A program made the position numbers and the translations under genes. The notes beneath the pieces were generated by a model. It was not told the origin of the DNA. It made no database searches and saw only the letters and a list, made by a program, of their open reading frames with translations. From Flammeovirgaceae bacterium BBD 1991-12 (GTDB lineage: Bacteria > Bacteroidota > Bacteroidia > Cytophagales > Cyclobacteriaceae): 64,000 nt of DNA. Where the stretch lies: NCBI GenBank assembly GCA_001657315.1, contig LYSV01000005.1, positions 1 to 64,000 of the forward strand. Direction: 5' to 3'. Positions 45,726 through 55,800 of this stretch are shown here, piece by piece; positions within the stretch are counted from its first letter, which is position 1; each line of letters begins with the position of its first letter.

Positions 45726-45779
45726 TCAACCCCGCGAGGGGGTAGTGATGATGGTAATAGTAGTGCAAGCGGTGATCAT
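45726..45779 (-). CDS. Thr/Ile-rich leader peptide of the thr operon (candidate attenuator)
   Basis: Too short for ordinary gene calling: ATG at 45779 to TGA at 45726, 17 codons, reading MITACTTITIITTPSRG. Six of 17 residues are Thr and four are Ile, the same composition logic as E. coli thrL, where ribosome stalling at Thr and Ile codons prevents termination. It ends 79 bases before the thrA start on the same strand. A GC-rich hairpin (ACCCC, CTCGC loop, GGGGT) overlaps the last codons. GGCGAT just before the ATG can pair with ATCGCC between leader and thrA. I could not find a clear terminator with a T-run, so the exact mechanism is open. Confidence 0.7.
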   Translation of the reverse strand: MITACTTITIITTPSRG

Positions 45780-45849
45780 GATCGCCGGAGATGTGGTATG
45801 ATATTTTGTTGTTTGATTCACTTGCAGAATATCCTTCTCTATGAAGTGG

Positions 45850-45880
45850 CGAAGCTAAATGATAATTTTAAAATGTCAAA
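45850..45880 (-). promoter_or_regulatory. Candidate thr operon promoter
   Basis: On the minus strand TTTG (45880-45877), exactly 19 bases, then TAGCTTCG (45857-45850), one base off the Bacteroidota TAnnTTTG element. Transcription would begin near 45845, about 65 bases before the leader peptide. Confidence 0.55.
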
Positions 45881-45904
45881 GGGTAAAGAATAAATTATAG
45901 CTCA

Positions 45905-45969
45905 GAATTTAGTTAATGAATTTAGTTAATGAATTTAGTTAATGAATTTAGTTAATGAATTTAGTTAAT
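45905..45969. repeat. Five exact copies of a 13-bp unit
   Basis: GAATTTAGTTAAT is repeated five times without a mismatch. It lies just upstream of the candidate thr promoter and about 78 bases before the plus-strand gene at 46047, in the divergent region. Confidence 0.97.
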
Positions 45970-46046
45970 GAAACTTTATTTGTCCAATGAAGTTTAATTA
46001 TATTGTACATACAAAATATTTGTATATATTTTCAACAGATTCAAGA

Positions 46047-46343
46047 ATGAAAACAAAAGAATCGGTCAGAGGCAAACGTATGGGAGAAAAAAGAGGCATG
46101 AATCTCCCTTTTGGACAAAGGGAAGAAGATTTTTTTGTATCGTACAGGCCATTCAAACAGGTTGCCAGAGTTATTGTTGACAACAGATCAAACCTTATAC
46201 CAGTAGGTTTTATCGAAGTTGAAACCAGATTACCTCACAGGGAAGTAAATGAAATACTTGACTTTTTTCAAGAAAAAAACTTTATAAATATCGACGGAGA
46301 TATGGTTAAAGTTAATCCTGATTTTGCAGGAACTGTTTTTTGA
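46047..46343 (+). CDS. Small hypothetical protein
   Basis: A 98-residue protein from the ATG at 46047 (MKTKESVRGKRMGEKRGMNL); an upstream in-frame ATG at 45987 would add 20 poorly fitting residues. The C-terminal half (NLIPVGFIEVETRLPHREVN, EILDFFQEKNFINIDG) looks like a winged-helix with a helix and wing, so a regulator is possible. Its last 32 bases overlap the convergent gene at 46312-46968. The function is unknown. Confidence 0.6.
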   Translation: MKTKESVRGKRMGEKRGMNLPFGQREEDFFVSYRPFKQVARVIVDNRSNLIPVGFIEVETRLPHREVNEILDFFQEKNFINIDGDMVKVNPDFAGTVF

Positions 46344-46968
46344 TCTTTCCTTTTTCTACCAGGGCAGAATCACCATATTCTTCATAGTAGATCATCAGTA
46401 TTGAATCATCATCTTCAGCTTTATTTATCTCTCCTTCATCGGAGACAGATAATAATGGGATGGTGTTTTTCAGGATGCGTCTAAGCTCTTCTACTGATGA
46501 ATATTCCAATTGACTCTTGATCCAGGCTATGTGCTCACGTTTTTTATTATAATGTTTTATCCTTAAATCCGATTCCAGCTTGCTTCTTACAATACCAAAG
46601 TCGATTCTTTTTTGGTCAGAGATAACATTTTTAGGGATTTCTATGTAGGTGATCTTTCGTGACAGAAGCCCGATCAGGATTGCTTCGAGAAAAATATCTT
46701 CATCCGCCTGAGGAAATGAAATGTCAATTTTTAGTATAATAATAGTTACATAAAATATAATTGAAGCGACGACACCTTCAAACAAAATAATCCCCCATGT
46801 TAGTTTAATCTTTTTTAAACAACGAAAGGTGTTATAATGGGAAATAAATTTGTAATAGAAGAGTTTATAAAAGCCACCTGTGAAAAATGCAACTAATATA
46901 GCATAATATTTATGGGGGACAGAGTTGAAAAAATCAATCAAACCAGATCCAAATGTAATTTCAATCAT
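46312..46968 (-). CDS. Hypothetical membrane protein after the VapB remnant
   Basis: A 218-residue protein with two membrane segments (about 22-40, YYAILVAFFTGGFYKLFYY; about 57-80, TWGIILFEGVVASIIFYVTI) and a charged C-terminal half of about 120 residues (IWKSQ-type helices, RRILKNTIPLL). Its start overlaps the stop of the VapB-like remnant (ATGA). The first 15 residues (MIEITFGSGLIDFFN) echo the N-terminus of VapC toxins, but no PIN-domain acidic residues follow, so it is not VapC. The function is unknown. Confidence 0.7.
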   Translation of the reverse strand: MIEITFGSGLIDFFNSVPHKYYAILVAFFTGGFYKLFYYKFISHYNTFRCLKKIKLTWGIILFEGVVASIIFYVTIIILKIDISFPQADEDIFLEAILIGLLSRKITYIEIPKNVISDQKRIDFGIVRSKLESDLRIKHYNKKREHIAWIKSQLEYSSVEELRRILKNTIPLLSVSDEGEINKAEDDDSILMIYYEEYGDSALVEKGKIKKQFLQNQD

Positions 46969-47164
46969 GAATCTAACCTTGAAATATCAAGATCGCCCTC
47001 CCCCCATTTTGCCATACCTTTTAACTCTGCTGTTCTTGATTGCTTTTTCCATTTTATGAGAAGTTTTAGCGCTTCTTCAACCACAGCTTTTTTGTTTTCA
47101 GTTCTGAGCTTTTTATTGCCTGCTCCATGAGCTGATTGTTGATCACGATGTTTATTGTCCTCAT
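46965..47164 (-). pseudogene. VapB-type antitoxin with a one-base frameshift in an A6 run
   Basis: From the ATG at 47164 the frame reads MRTINIVINNQLMEQAIKSS, then ELKTKK, and stops early after 32 codons. With one more A in the A6 run (47088-47093) it continues AVVEEALKLLIKWKKQ, SRTAELKGMAKWGEGDLDIS, RLDS and a TGA at 46965. The joined 66 residues match the VapB family (ribbon-helix start, TKKAVVEEALKLLI, GMAKWGEGDLD). The stop overlaps the next gene by ATGA. It is a pseudogene, a sequencing error or a transcriptional-slippage site. Confidence 0.72.
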
Positions 47165-47210
47165 TTATCTGAGCATATTTGATCAGGAAAATATAAAAAA
47201 ACTTTAATCA

Positions 47211-47240
47211 AAAAAAAGTCCGGGAAAATCATTCCCGGAC
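47211..47240 (-). terminator. Rho-independent terminator of nrdBA
   Basis: On the minus strand GTCCGGGAA, five-base loop, TTCCCGGAC (9 bp perfect stem), then seven T. It lies 33 bases past the nrdA stop. Confidence 0.9.
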
Positions 47241-47273
47241 CCTTATTAACTCAATAACTTGATAGTGAGTAAC

Positions 47274-49670
47274 TCAACTGCCACAGGCCTCGCATTCATC
47301 AGGATTATCCAATGAACAGGCCATATCTGCCTGCTTTTGGGCGATGGCAGCGGCTTCCCTTTCCGCAATGGTCTGGGTTGCCTTGGGTGCTTCCTGTTTG
47401 GTGGTTTTTTCTACAGTGAACTGAATAGCGCTCGTAGCCGCTTTGGATCTCAGGTAATACATACCGGTCTTCAGTCCCTTTTTCCATGCATAGAAATGCA
47501 TCGACGTTAGCTTACCGAAATTAGGATCCTGAATATGAACGTTCATACTCTGGCTTTGACAGATATAGGCGCCTCTGTCTGCAGCCATATCAATAATGGC
47601 CTTTTGAGAGATCTCCCATACGGTTTTGTAAATATCCTTGATATTTTGAGGGATCTCAGGGATGTTCTGTACAGAACCGTTCGCTTCGATCAGTCTGTTC
47701 TTCATGGATTCATCCCAAAGGCTCAGTGCTATAAGATCTTTCATCAGGTGTTTATTCACCACAATGAATTCACCGGACAGGGTCCTTCTCGTGTATATGT
47801 TTGATGTATAGGGCTCAAAACACTCATTGTTCCCAAGGATCTGAGAGGTAGAGGCCGTGGGCATGGGCGCGAGCAGCAGAGAGTTGCGGACACCATGCTT
47901 CCTCACATCTTTTTTCAAACTGTTCCAGTCCCATCTTCCTGAACCGGGTGTTACACCCCACATATCGAACTGGAAGATACCCTTGCTGACGGGCGAACCC
48001 TTAAAGGACTCATACGGACCGTCTTTTTTCGCCATTTCCATAGAGGCGGTCATGGCAGCAAAGTAGATGGTTTCATGGATATCCCTGTTCAAACCGGCGG
48101 CTTCCTCCGAGTCAAAAGGCATTTTCAGCATGATGAAAGTATCGGCCAGTCCCTGTACGCCAATACCAATAGGTCTGTGACGTAAATTGGAATTACGCGC
48201 CTCCGGTACAGGGTAGTAGTTGATATCAATCACCTTGTTCAGGTTTTTGGTAATCACTCTGGTGATCTCAAATAGTCTTTGATGATCGAATTTGCCCTCC
48301 TCGGTCACGAATTTTGGCAGTGCAATAGAGGCAAGGTTACATACTGCCACCTCATCAGGTGAAGTGTACTCAATGATCTCGGTACACAGGTTGCTGGACT
48401 TAATGGTGCCCAGGTTTTTTTGATTTGACTTCTTGTTGGCTGCATCCTTATACAACATGTAAGGCGTGCCGGTTTCTATTTGAGCTTCCAGCACCTCAAA
48501 CCAGAGATCCTGTGCCTTTACCTGCTTTCTGTAGCGTTGCTCTTTTTCGTATTTGGTGTAGAGCCTTTCAAATTCCTCTCCGTAACAGTTAGCCAGCCCG
48601 GGCGCTTCGTTGGGGCAGAACAATGACCACATTTCATTGTTTTCTACACGTTTCATAAAGAGATCGGAGATCCATAACGCATAGAACAGGTCACGGGCCC
48701 TTAACTCTTCCTTGCCATGGTTCTTTTTCAGATCGAGGAACTCAAAAATATCAGCGTGCCATGGCTCAAGATAAATGGCAAAGCTTCCCTTGCGCTTGCC
48801 TCCACCCTGGTCTACGTAGCGGGCTGTCATATCGAAGTTCCTTAGCATAGGCACAATACCGTTGGAGACCCCGCCGGTTCCCTTAATGTAGGAACCTGTG
48901 GCCCGGATGTTATGAATGCTTAGCCCTATACCCCCGGCAGATTGAGATATCTTGGCTGTTTGTTTCAGTGTATCATAAATACCGTCAATGCTGTCATCCT
49001 TCGTGGTCAGCAGGAAGCAGGATGAAAGCTGAGGTTTTGGTGTCCCTGCATTGAACAATGTAGGCGTCGCGTGTGTGAACCATTTTTCAGAGAGCAGATT
49101 GTAGGTCTCAATCGCAGCATCTATGTCATCCATGTGAATACCTACGGCCACACGCATAAGCATATGTTGTGGTCGCTCCACGATCTTGCCTTCAATCTTC
49201 ATCAGGTAAGAGCGCTCGAGAGTCTTAAACCCAAAGTAGTCATATCCAAAGTCACGATCATAGATGATCGATGAATCGAGGAGCGCAGCATTTTTCTTGA
49301 TCACCCCGTACACCTCTTTGGAAATGAGCGGTGCATTCTCTTCCGTTTTGGGATCTACATAGGTGTAAAGCCTCTTCATAGTATTGGAAAAGGACTTGCT
49401 GGTCACCTTGTGCAGGTTGGAGATAGCGATCCTTGCGGCCAGTTTGGCAAAATCAGGATGCTTTACCGTCATGGAAGCAGCCGTTTCCGCCGCCAGGTTA
49501 TCCAGCTCTACCGTGGTTACACCATCATAAATACCATTGATTACTTTTTTGGCAATGTCTACGGGCTCTACATAATTGGTGTCCAGCCCGTAACACAATT
49601 TTTCAATACGGGCCGTAACCTTGTCAAACTTGACAGACTCCCGTCTTCCATCTCTTTTTATTACTAGCAT
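47274..49670 (-). CDS. nrdA: Class Ia ribonucleotide reductase, alpha subunit
   Basis: A 798-residue catalytic subunit that reduces ribonucleoside diphosphates. It starts with an ATP-cone allosteric domain (1-95, [20 protein letters not shown]). The catalytic barrel carries LSSCFLL (active-site Cys), [20 protein letters not shown] (Cys and Glu) and [20 protein letters not shown] (phosphate site). The tail ends DECEACGS with the CxxC pair that regenerates the active site. The length and the motif style match the eukaryote-like subclass of NrdA. It follows nrdB after a 39-base gap and ends in a strong terminator. Confidence 0.97.
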   Translation of the reverse strand: MLVIKRDGRRESVKFDKVTARIEKLCYGLDTNYVEPVDIAKKVINGIYDGVTTVELDNLAAETAASMTVKHPDFAKLAARIAISNLHKVTSKSFSNTMKRLYTYVDPKTEENAPLISKEVYGVIKKNAALLDSSIIYDRDFGYDYFGFKTLERSYLMKIEGKIVERPQHMLMRVAVGIHMDDIDAAIETYNLLSEKWFTHATPTLFNAGTPKPQLSSCFLLTTKDDSIDGIYDTLKQTAKISQSAGGIGLSIHNIRATGSYIKGTGGVSNGIVPMLRNFDMTARYVDQGGGKRKGSFAIYLEPWHADIFEFLDLKKNHGKEELRARDLFYALWISDLFMKRVENNEMWSLFCPNEAPGLANCYGEEFERLYTKYEKEQRYRKQVKAQDLWFEVLEAQIETGTPYMLYKDAANKKSNQKNLGTIKSSNLCTEIIEYTSPDEVAVCNLASIALPKFVTEEGKFDHQRLFEITRVITKNLNKVIDINYYPVPEARNSNLRHRPIGIGVQGLADTFIMLKMPFDSEEAAGLNRDIHETIYFAAMTASMEMAKKDGPYESFKGSPVSKGIFQFDMWGVTPGSGRWDWNSLKKDVRKHGVRNSLLLAPMPTASTSQILGNNECFEPYTSNIYTRRTLSGEFIVVNKHLMKDLIALSLWDESMKNRLIEANGSVQNIPEIPQNIKDIYKTVWEISQKAIIDMAADRGAYICQSQSMNVHIQDPNFGKLTSMHFYAWKKGLKTGMYYLRSKAATSAIQFTVEKTTKQEAPKATQTIAEREAAAIAQKQADMACSLDNPDECEACGS

Positions 49671-49709
49671 TGTTCTTTAATGATTTGGGGTTGTAATAAG
49701 TTGAAAAAA

Positions 49710-50696
49710 TTAAAAATCCTCGTCCAGAGAGAATCTGGGGGCATCTTCGGCGCCTTTCATTACACCAGCTTTCTGATAGTCGCCCACTCTCTTTTCAAAG
49801 AAATTTGTTTTACCCTGCAGTGAGATCATTTCCATGAAATCAAAAGGATTGGTAGCACCATATACCTTAGTACCGATCAATTCATTCAGTAGCCTGTCAG
49901 CCACGAATTCAATGTACTGGCACATGAGCTCGGCATTCATACCGATCAGGTTTACCGGCAAGGCATCGGTAACAAATTCTTTTTCAATTTCAACCGCATC
50001 CTTTATTATACCTATAACGGTCTCTTTGGGTAATTTATTGACCACGTGATTGTTGTAAAGAAGGCAAGCAAAATCGCAATGCAGGCCTTCATCCCTGGAG
50101 ATCAATTCGTTTGAAAAGGTAAGCCCTGGCATCAGCCCTCTTTTCTTCAACCAGAAAATAGAGCAAAAGCTTCCGGAGAAAAATATCCCTTCTACGGCGG
50201 CAAAGGCGATCAGTCTTTCCTGGAAATTCCCCTCGTCGATCCAGCGCAATGCCCAGTCTGCCTTTTTCTTGACACAATCCATAGTCTCTATGGCATTGAA
50301 GAGCTTGTCCTTCTCTTCAGGGTCTTTCACATATGTGTCGATAAGCAGGGAATATGTCTCAGAATGAATGTTCTCTATGGCTATCTGAAATCCATAGAAG
50401 AACTTGGCTTCCGTGTATTGTACTTCAGCCACAAAGTGCTCAGCAAGGTTTTCGTTTACAATACCATCACTTGCAGCAAAAAACGCCAGAACATGAGAAA
50501 TGAAATGCCTTTCACCATCGTTAAGATTGGCCCAATCCCTGAGGTCATGACTCAGGTCAATTTCCTCGGCAGTCCAGAAACTGGCTTCTGCCTTTTTGTA
50601 GAATTCCCAGATATCATCATGCTGGATTGGAAATAGGACAAATCGGTTTTTATTTTCCCGTAAGATCAATTCTTGTTCGGCGGCTGTTTCACTCAT
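49710..50696 (-). CDS. nrdB: Class Ia ribonucleotide reductase, beta subunit
   Basis: A 328-residue radical-generating subunit. Diiron ligands are visible: Asp47 in [12 protein letters not shown], Glu108 and His111 in [13 protein letters not shown], and later Glu in [12 protein letters not shown] and Glu/His in [11 protein letters not shown]. The radical tyrosine is Tyr115. The C-terminus ([14 protein letters not shown]) is the tail that docks on NrdA. It is first in the nrdB-nrdA operon. A candidate promoter lies about 75 bases upstream. Confidence 0.97.
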   Translation of the reverse strand: MSETAAEQELILRENKNRFVLFPIQHDDIWEFYKKAEASFWTAEEIDLSHDLRDWANLNDGERHFISHVLAFFAASDGIVNENLAEHFVAEVQYTEAKFFYGFQIAIENIHSETYSLLIDTYVKDPEEKDKLFNAIETMDCVKKKADWALRWIDEGNFQERLIAFAAVEGIFFSGSFCSIFWLKKRGLMPGLTFSNELISRDEGLHCDFACLLYNNHVVNKLPKETVIGIIKDAVEIEKEFVTDALPVNLIGMNAELMCQYIEFVADRLLNELIGTKVYGATNPFDFMEMISLQGKTNFFEKRVGDYQKAGVMKGAEDAPRFSLDEDF

Positions 50697-50771
50697 CTTC
50701 TACGTCTGTTTTTAATCAAAATCAAATTAGGGAAGTTTCGCTTTGTGAAAAATATCGAAACTTCGTTACAT

Positions 50772-50802
50772 TAAAGATAAAAATCGCTCCAGAAAGTTAC
50801 AA
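50772..50802 (-). promoter_or_regulatory. Candidate nrdBA promoter
   Basis: Minus strand TTG (50802-50800), 20 bases, then TATCTTTA (50779-50772), close to TAnnTTTG. The position, 76-106 bases before nrdB, is suitable; one base of the -7 element deviates. Confidence 0.4.
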
Positions 50803-51015
50803 GGGAAACCAAGAGCTGCTACTGGGTCGATGTTGAGGCCAATAGGTCATACAAATATTGCCAAAGCACGTTAAAAATCAAAGTTGGCAAGTGAGGTAGC
50901 ACCATTCAGGGAGTCATAAATTTAACATGCTGTTTATCAATAAGTTAAGTCTATAAATACAATAAATACTTTTGCCAAAAAACGCTGTTTTCAGGGGTGA
51001 AAAAAAACAGAAAAG

Positions 51016-51059
51016 TTTTCCACAAAAGCAAGCGGTATTCACAGCCTGACTGTGGACAA
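51016..51059. promoter_or_regulatory. Cluster of three DnaA-box-like sites
   Basis: TTTTCCACA (51016-51024, plus), GTATTCACA (51035-51043, plus) and TTGTCCACA (51059-51051, minus) each differ by one base from TTATNCACA. They lie in 44 bases of the A+T-rich region between nrdB and the gene at 51096. The rest of that 400-base gap shows only the candidate nrd promoter. Confidence 0.45.
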
Positions 51060-51095
51060 ATAGAGTTCAATTTCGGTGAAAACCCTACATACCTT

Positions 51096-51599
51096 TTACC
51101 TTTTTAAAAGGCGGTCCTTCAGCTCTTCAGGAATAAAATCAATCTGTGGTTTACCATCAGAAAGGAACCAGTCTGTTGGGCCGTAGTAGGTATTTCCTGA
51201 GATGGGATCCCTGAATTTCAGGTATTTTTTGTTTTTCACCCAGTTGGACAGGGCGGCAGAAACCGAGCTGCGGACCTTACCCTTGTCGAGGTCGGGCTCA
51301 TGATTAAATATGTACTCCACTACCTCTGTGGCAGTAATCAGTTTCCCCTTAACTAATTCAAAATGAGCTATTTTCCTTGTCCATGACCACTCCCGCACAT
51401 ATTCGGAGTTCTGCCATGAGGAGAGGTCGAAGGCGGGACTGTCATTAAAAATGGGCAGGCTGGTCAGGTTACGTACGTGGTTATCAATTTCAACGATCTC
51501 CTTTTTAAATTCTTCAATCTTGAGTTCCAGGGCTTGCTTCCTTTCCGTCAGGGCCTTTAGGTACAGATCAGCATATTTTTCCGGGACATTGATTTTCAT
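51096..51599 (-). CDS. Hypothetical protein with coiled coil and winged-helix-like domain
   Basis: A 167-residue protein. The N-terminus (about 10-45) is a coiled coil (LTERKQALELKIEEFKKEIV). The middle and C-terminal parts (ITATEVVEYIFNHEPDLDKG, KVRSSVSAALSNWVKNKKYL, KFRDPISGNTYYGPTDWFLS) look like a winged-helix DNA-binding fold. It could be a small regulator. It is transcribed away from rplU. The family is not known. Confidence 0.78.
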   Translation of the reverse strand: MKINVPEKYADLYLKALTERKQALELKIEEFKKEIVEIDNHVRNLTSLPIFNDSPAFDLSSWQNSEYVREWSWTRKIAHFELVKGKLITATEVVEYIFNHEPDLDKGKVRSSVSAALSNWVKNKKYLKFRDPISGNTYYGPTDWFLSDGKPQIDFIPEELKDRLLKR

Positions 51600-51809
51600 A
51601 AAGTGCTTTAAAACAGCGTGTGAGCTATTTTAAGGATTATTGAAATAAAAAGCAAGCAAGTAAAGCGAATAAAGCAAGCTAAGCAAGCGAAAACGATTAT
51701 ATGCTTGGCTGATGGTAATCCTGTTCCCCGCACGAGGAACTCAGACTTTGCAACCACTCCCGCACTTTAATACTTTAGCATACAAGGCTTAAACACTTTT
51801 CAAACTATC

Positions 51810-51840
51810 TTTGATAATAATGACAAAAGAGTTACCTTTG
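51810..51840 (+). promoter_or_regulatory. rplU-rpmA promoter (Bacteroidota type)
   Basis: TTTG (51810-51813), 19 bases, then a perfect TACCTTTG (51833-51840). The start codon of rplU is 33 bases further on. This is the clearest promoter in the window and supports the phylum assignment. Confidence 0.8.
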
Positions 51841-51872
51841 CACTCCATTTTTACAAATGTAAAACTACAAAG

Positions 51873-52184
51873 ATGTACGCGATAGTTGATATAGCCGGAA
51901 AGCAGTTCAAGGTAACGCAAGACCAATTCGTATACGCTCCTAAATTGGAGGGCGAAGAAGGCGCTTCCGTAGAATTCGACAAAGTACTCCTGTTGGACAA
52001 CGAGGGTAAGGTCGAAGTAGGCGCACCTCTGGTGAAGGGCGCTAAAGTCTCAGGAAAAATACTGGGACATGTAAAAGGCGATAAGGTAGTGGTTTTCAAA
52101 AAGAAAAGAAGAAAGGGCTACAAAGTAAAGAATGGACATCGCCAGGAGTTCACCAAGGTTTTAATTGAAGGTATCTCAAAATAA
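51873..52184 (+). CDS. rplU: Ribosomal protein bL21
   Basis: A 103-residue large-subunit protein. It begins MYAIVDIAGKQFKVTQDQFV and has the family's VVFKKKRRKGYKVKNGHRQE motif near residue 70 for 23S rRNA binding. It is followed by rpmA after nine bases, the usual order. A strong promoter lies directly upstream. Confidence 0.98.
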   Translation: MYAIVDIAGKQFKVTQDQFVYAPKLEGEEGASVEFDKVLLLDNEGKVEVGAPLVKGAKVSGKILGHVKGDKVVVFKKKRRKGYKVKNGHRQEFTKVLIEGISK

Positions 52185-52193
52185 CGGAACAAC

Positions 52194-52457
52194 ATGGCAC
52201 ATAAAAAAGGAGCAGGTAGTTCAAGAAACGGAAGGGAGTCGGAAAGTAAACGACTCGGAGTAAAGATATATGGTGGTCAGAAGGCCATAGCAGGTAATAT
52301 AATCGTAAGACAAAGAGGCACAAAGCACCACCCAGGGAATAACGTAGGTATGGGCAAAGATCATACACTGTTTGCGTTGAAGGATGGTGTGGTGAATTTC
52401 AAAAGAGGTAGAAACAACCGGTCTTATGTTTCTGTTGAGTCTGCTCCTCAGGCTTAG
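52194..52457 (+). CDS. rpmA: Ribosomal protein bL27
   Basis: An 87-residue large-subunit protein. The N-terminus [20 protein letters not shown], which reaches towards the peptidyl transferase centre, needs no processing here. [20 protein letters not shown] is the family signature. It is co-transcribed with rplU and ends in a terminator. Confidence 0.98.
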   Translation: MAHKKGAGSSRNGRESESKRLGVKIYGGQKAIAGNIIVRQRGTKHHPGNNVGMGKDHTLFALKDGVVNFKRGRNNRSYVSVESAPQA

Positions 52458-52482
52458 CGAACCTACCCAAAAAGAAAACATA

Positions 52483-52522
52483 AAAAGAGGCGGCTTTTAG
52501 TAATAAAAGTCGCCTCTTTTTT
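52483..52522 (+). terminator. Rho-independent terminator after rpmA
   Basis: AAAAGAGGCGGCTTTTA pairs with TAAAAGTCGCCTCTTTT (17 bp, one G-T pair) with a four-base loop, followed by a T-tract. It lies 25 bases past the rpmA stop. Confidence 0.92.
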
Positions 52523-52860
52523 ACATCCTATTCTGGATTCTCTTCTCATTATAATTTGCCTGTCTAAAAACACCAGTCTGGTTTACTTTCCATAGCATTG
52601 AAGATGTAAAGACGATGCCCCTGAACAGGCAAAAAAGTTCGCCCAAATAATATTCTGTTCACAATCGGATTTTCAGGCTTTTCAGATGGACTTTTTTTGC
52701 ATTTCAACGGTTTGCATTGCATTTATTCAAATAGTCATAAAACCGCTTAAAAGGGTATTTGCTACTGGTTTATGCAAAAATCTCCCACGGAAATTTTACA
52801 GTTCAATTTATATGCCCTAAATTGGGGGGCATAATTATTCTATAACCTAACCAAAACTGT
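52523..52860. other. Leader region of the second SusC gene
   Basis: About 340 A+T-rich bases without a gene. A short AACGGTTTGCATTGCATTTA stretch near 52707 includes two GCATT copies. The SusC promoter should be here, but no clear element was found. Confidence 0.4.
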
Positions 52861-55800
52861 ATGAAAAAGTTTCTACAACTAACTTTTGTTGTAGTCCTGT
52901 TTGCTGTTGGGCAAACGTGGGCGCAAAACAGAACAGTAACCGGTAAAGTGACATCTATAGAAGATGGCTCAGCTTTACCCGGTGTGAATGTGGTCCTCCG
53001 GGGAACGACTGTTGGAACAGTTACAGACGTTGACGGTAATTTTACCATGAACGTTCCCACCGAAGGAGGTACTCTCATTTTCTCATTTATCGGTCTGGTC
53101 ACAGAGGAGATCGATATCGGAAACCGATCAGTCATTGACATCCAAATGTCGTCCGATGTGCAGCAACTCTCCGAAGTCGTGGTTACCGCCCAGGGTATTG
53201 AGCGTAAGAAAGAAGCGCTCGGTTTTGCCGTAAGTACCGTCGGTAAGGAAGCGGTTGCCGAAAAAACCGAAGGAGACTTTGTAAGATCATTGCGAAGCAA
53301 GGCATCCGGTGTGCAGATCACTCAGCAAAGTGGATTGTCCGGATCCGGTACCAACATCATCATCCGTGGTTACACTTCTTTTACCGGTGACAACCAACCT
53401 CTTTTTATTGTTGATGGCGTTCCGTTCAATACAAATACGAATTCCAATGATGGCCAGGCCAGTGGAGGTCGTGATTTTGCCGACGGCGCCAACAACGGAT
53501 CGTCCAGATTTCTGGACCTCGACCCCAACAATATTGAGGATATCAGCATACTGAAAGGTCTGGCGGCCTCTACACTGTACGGAACCCAGGGTAGGAATGG
53601 TGTGGTGCTGATCACTACCAAATCAGGAGCATCCGGAGGCACCAACAAGAAGATGGACATTTCCATCAGTCAGTCGGTTTTCGCAAACAAGATAGCCTCA
53701 TTACCTGACTATCAGGATTCATTCGGAAATGGTTTTGACCAGGTATTCGGATGGTTTTTCAGTAACTGGGGGCCCAGTTTCAATGAAACCGGGCTTGCTG
53801 GCTGGAGCACGGATACATCCATTGACGACAACGGTAATCTGCCTCATCCGTATTCACAGTTCTCCAATCCTGCACTAAGAGCGGCATTCCCGCAGTTCCA
53901 GGAAGGAGAGCCCTTACACGATTATGCCTGGAGGCCATATGATAATGTGGAGGATTTCTTCAGAACAGGTGTAGTGGCCAATACTTCCCTGAATGCACGT
54001 GGGGTAAGTGCGGATGGCAAAAGTTCCTATAATGTGAACTTCGGATATCTTACGGATGAAGGGTTCACCCCAGGCAATGAGCTGGAGAGGCTCTCTTTCA
54101 GTGTAGGGGGTAACGCGAAGCTGAACAACGGAGTCACTATTAACGGTACCATGAATTTGTCAAGGACCGATTTTACATCGCCGCCGGTATCGGCCAGTGA
54201 AGGTAATGGTTCATTCGATCCTGACGGAGGTAATCCGGTGTCTTCTTCTGTATTCGGGCACGTCTTTTTCACACCCAGGAGTATTGACCTGATGAATCTG
54301 CCGTTTGAAAATCCGCTGGACGGAAGCAGTGTATACTACCGGAATGGTAATGACATCCAGAATCCAAACTGGACCGTTAAGAATTCGTTCATCGGCCAGT
54401 TAACGAACAGGGTATTCGGTACGGTAGGGGCAAGCTACGATATTACTGAAAACCTGAATGTTGCCTACAGGCTTGGGTATGATATATACAATGAAAGGAA
54501 CGAGTCCGGCCAGCACAAGGGCGGAGTGGAAGGACCTCTTACCGGTCTGTACCGGACATTTGACAACCAGAGCACGATCTGGGATCATACGCTGACGATC
54601 AACGGAAATTACAGCCTCACGGATCTGCTGAGACTGAATTTTAACCTTGGAGCCACCAGCCGCCGATCTACACTGGACAGGCAGGGGGTAACCAGTACTA
54701 ACCAGCTTGTGTTTGGTACGTTCAGGCATTTCAATTTCACGGATCAGGCTCCTGTCCAGTTCACCACGGAGCAGAATATCGTAGGACTATTCGGCCAGGT
54801 GGAACTTGACTACAACGGCTATCTGTTCGTTACGCTGGCTGGTAGAAATGACGCGGTTTCCAACTTTTCGGAAGACAACCGGTCTCTGTTCTATCCCAGT
54901 GTGAGTACCTCGCTGATCCTTTCTGAGGTGCTTCCACAGATCACCAGCCCCAATACATTGAATTTATTGAAGATCAGGGCTGGTTTCGGTACATCGGCCG
55001 GCTTCAGATCCGGATTCCCGATCGCTTCTACGCTCGACGTATCTTCACGTGAATTCATTGATGAGAATGGGAACGTTGTTTCTGCCAACACCACCGGGGA
55101 GTTGCTGGGTAACCCAGACCTCAAGCCCGAGAGGCAGGAGGAATTTGAGATAGGTCTGGAAGCCAAGGCGCTGAACAACAGGGTAAGCTTGGATCTTTCA
55201 TGGTACAGAAGGGCCTCTACTGATCTTATTGTAGAACGTCCACTGGATCCTGCTACAGGATTCCTTTCTACGTTCACCAATATTGGAGAGGTGATCAATA
55301 AGGGACTAGAGATCGACCTTGGCGTTGATGTGATCAAAAACTCAGATTTGGTTTGGAATATACGGGGTAATTTCACCCGGGTGACTAGTGAGGTTACGGA
55401 TCTTGGTGCTGACACGGACCAGATAGCCATAGCCGGATTCACCAACCTGGGTAATTTTGCTGTAGAAGGTGAGCCACTGGGAGTAATGCTTGGGAACAGG
55501 ATCCTGCGCAATGATGATGGAGAGTTTGTGGTTAACAGTGTTGGCCGCTATGAAATAGAGCAGGGTACCTTCAAGATCGGTAATCCTCTGCCCGACTTCA
55601 CGCTGAATCTTAGCACTTCTGTAGGCTATAAGAACTTTACGCTTTCCGCGGTGATCAATCATGTTCAGGGAGGTGATATTTATTCCCGTACGGTTTCTAC
55701 CTTACTGGGCAGGGGTCTGACCACTGACACGGAAGACCGGTTACAAACCTTCATTCTGCCAGGCGTGAAGAATACTGGTACTTCCGAGAGCCCTGAATGG

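Noticed and set aside
46312-46968. VapC toxin
   Set aside because: Only the first 15 residues resemble VapC; the PIN-domain acidic residues are missing and two membrane helices are present.
51016-51059. Chromosomal origin of replication
   Set aside because: Only three imperfect DnaA-like boxes, no long A+T-rich unwinding repeats and no dnaA/dnaN neighbours; a regulatory role for nrd is the better reading.
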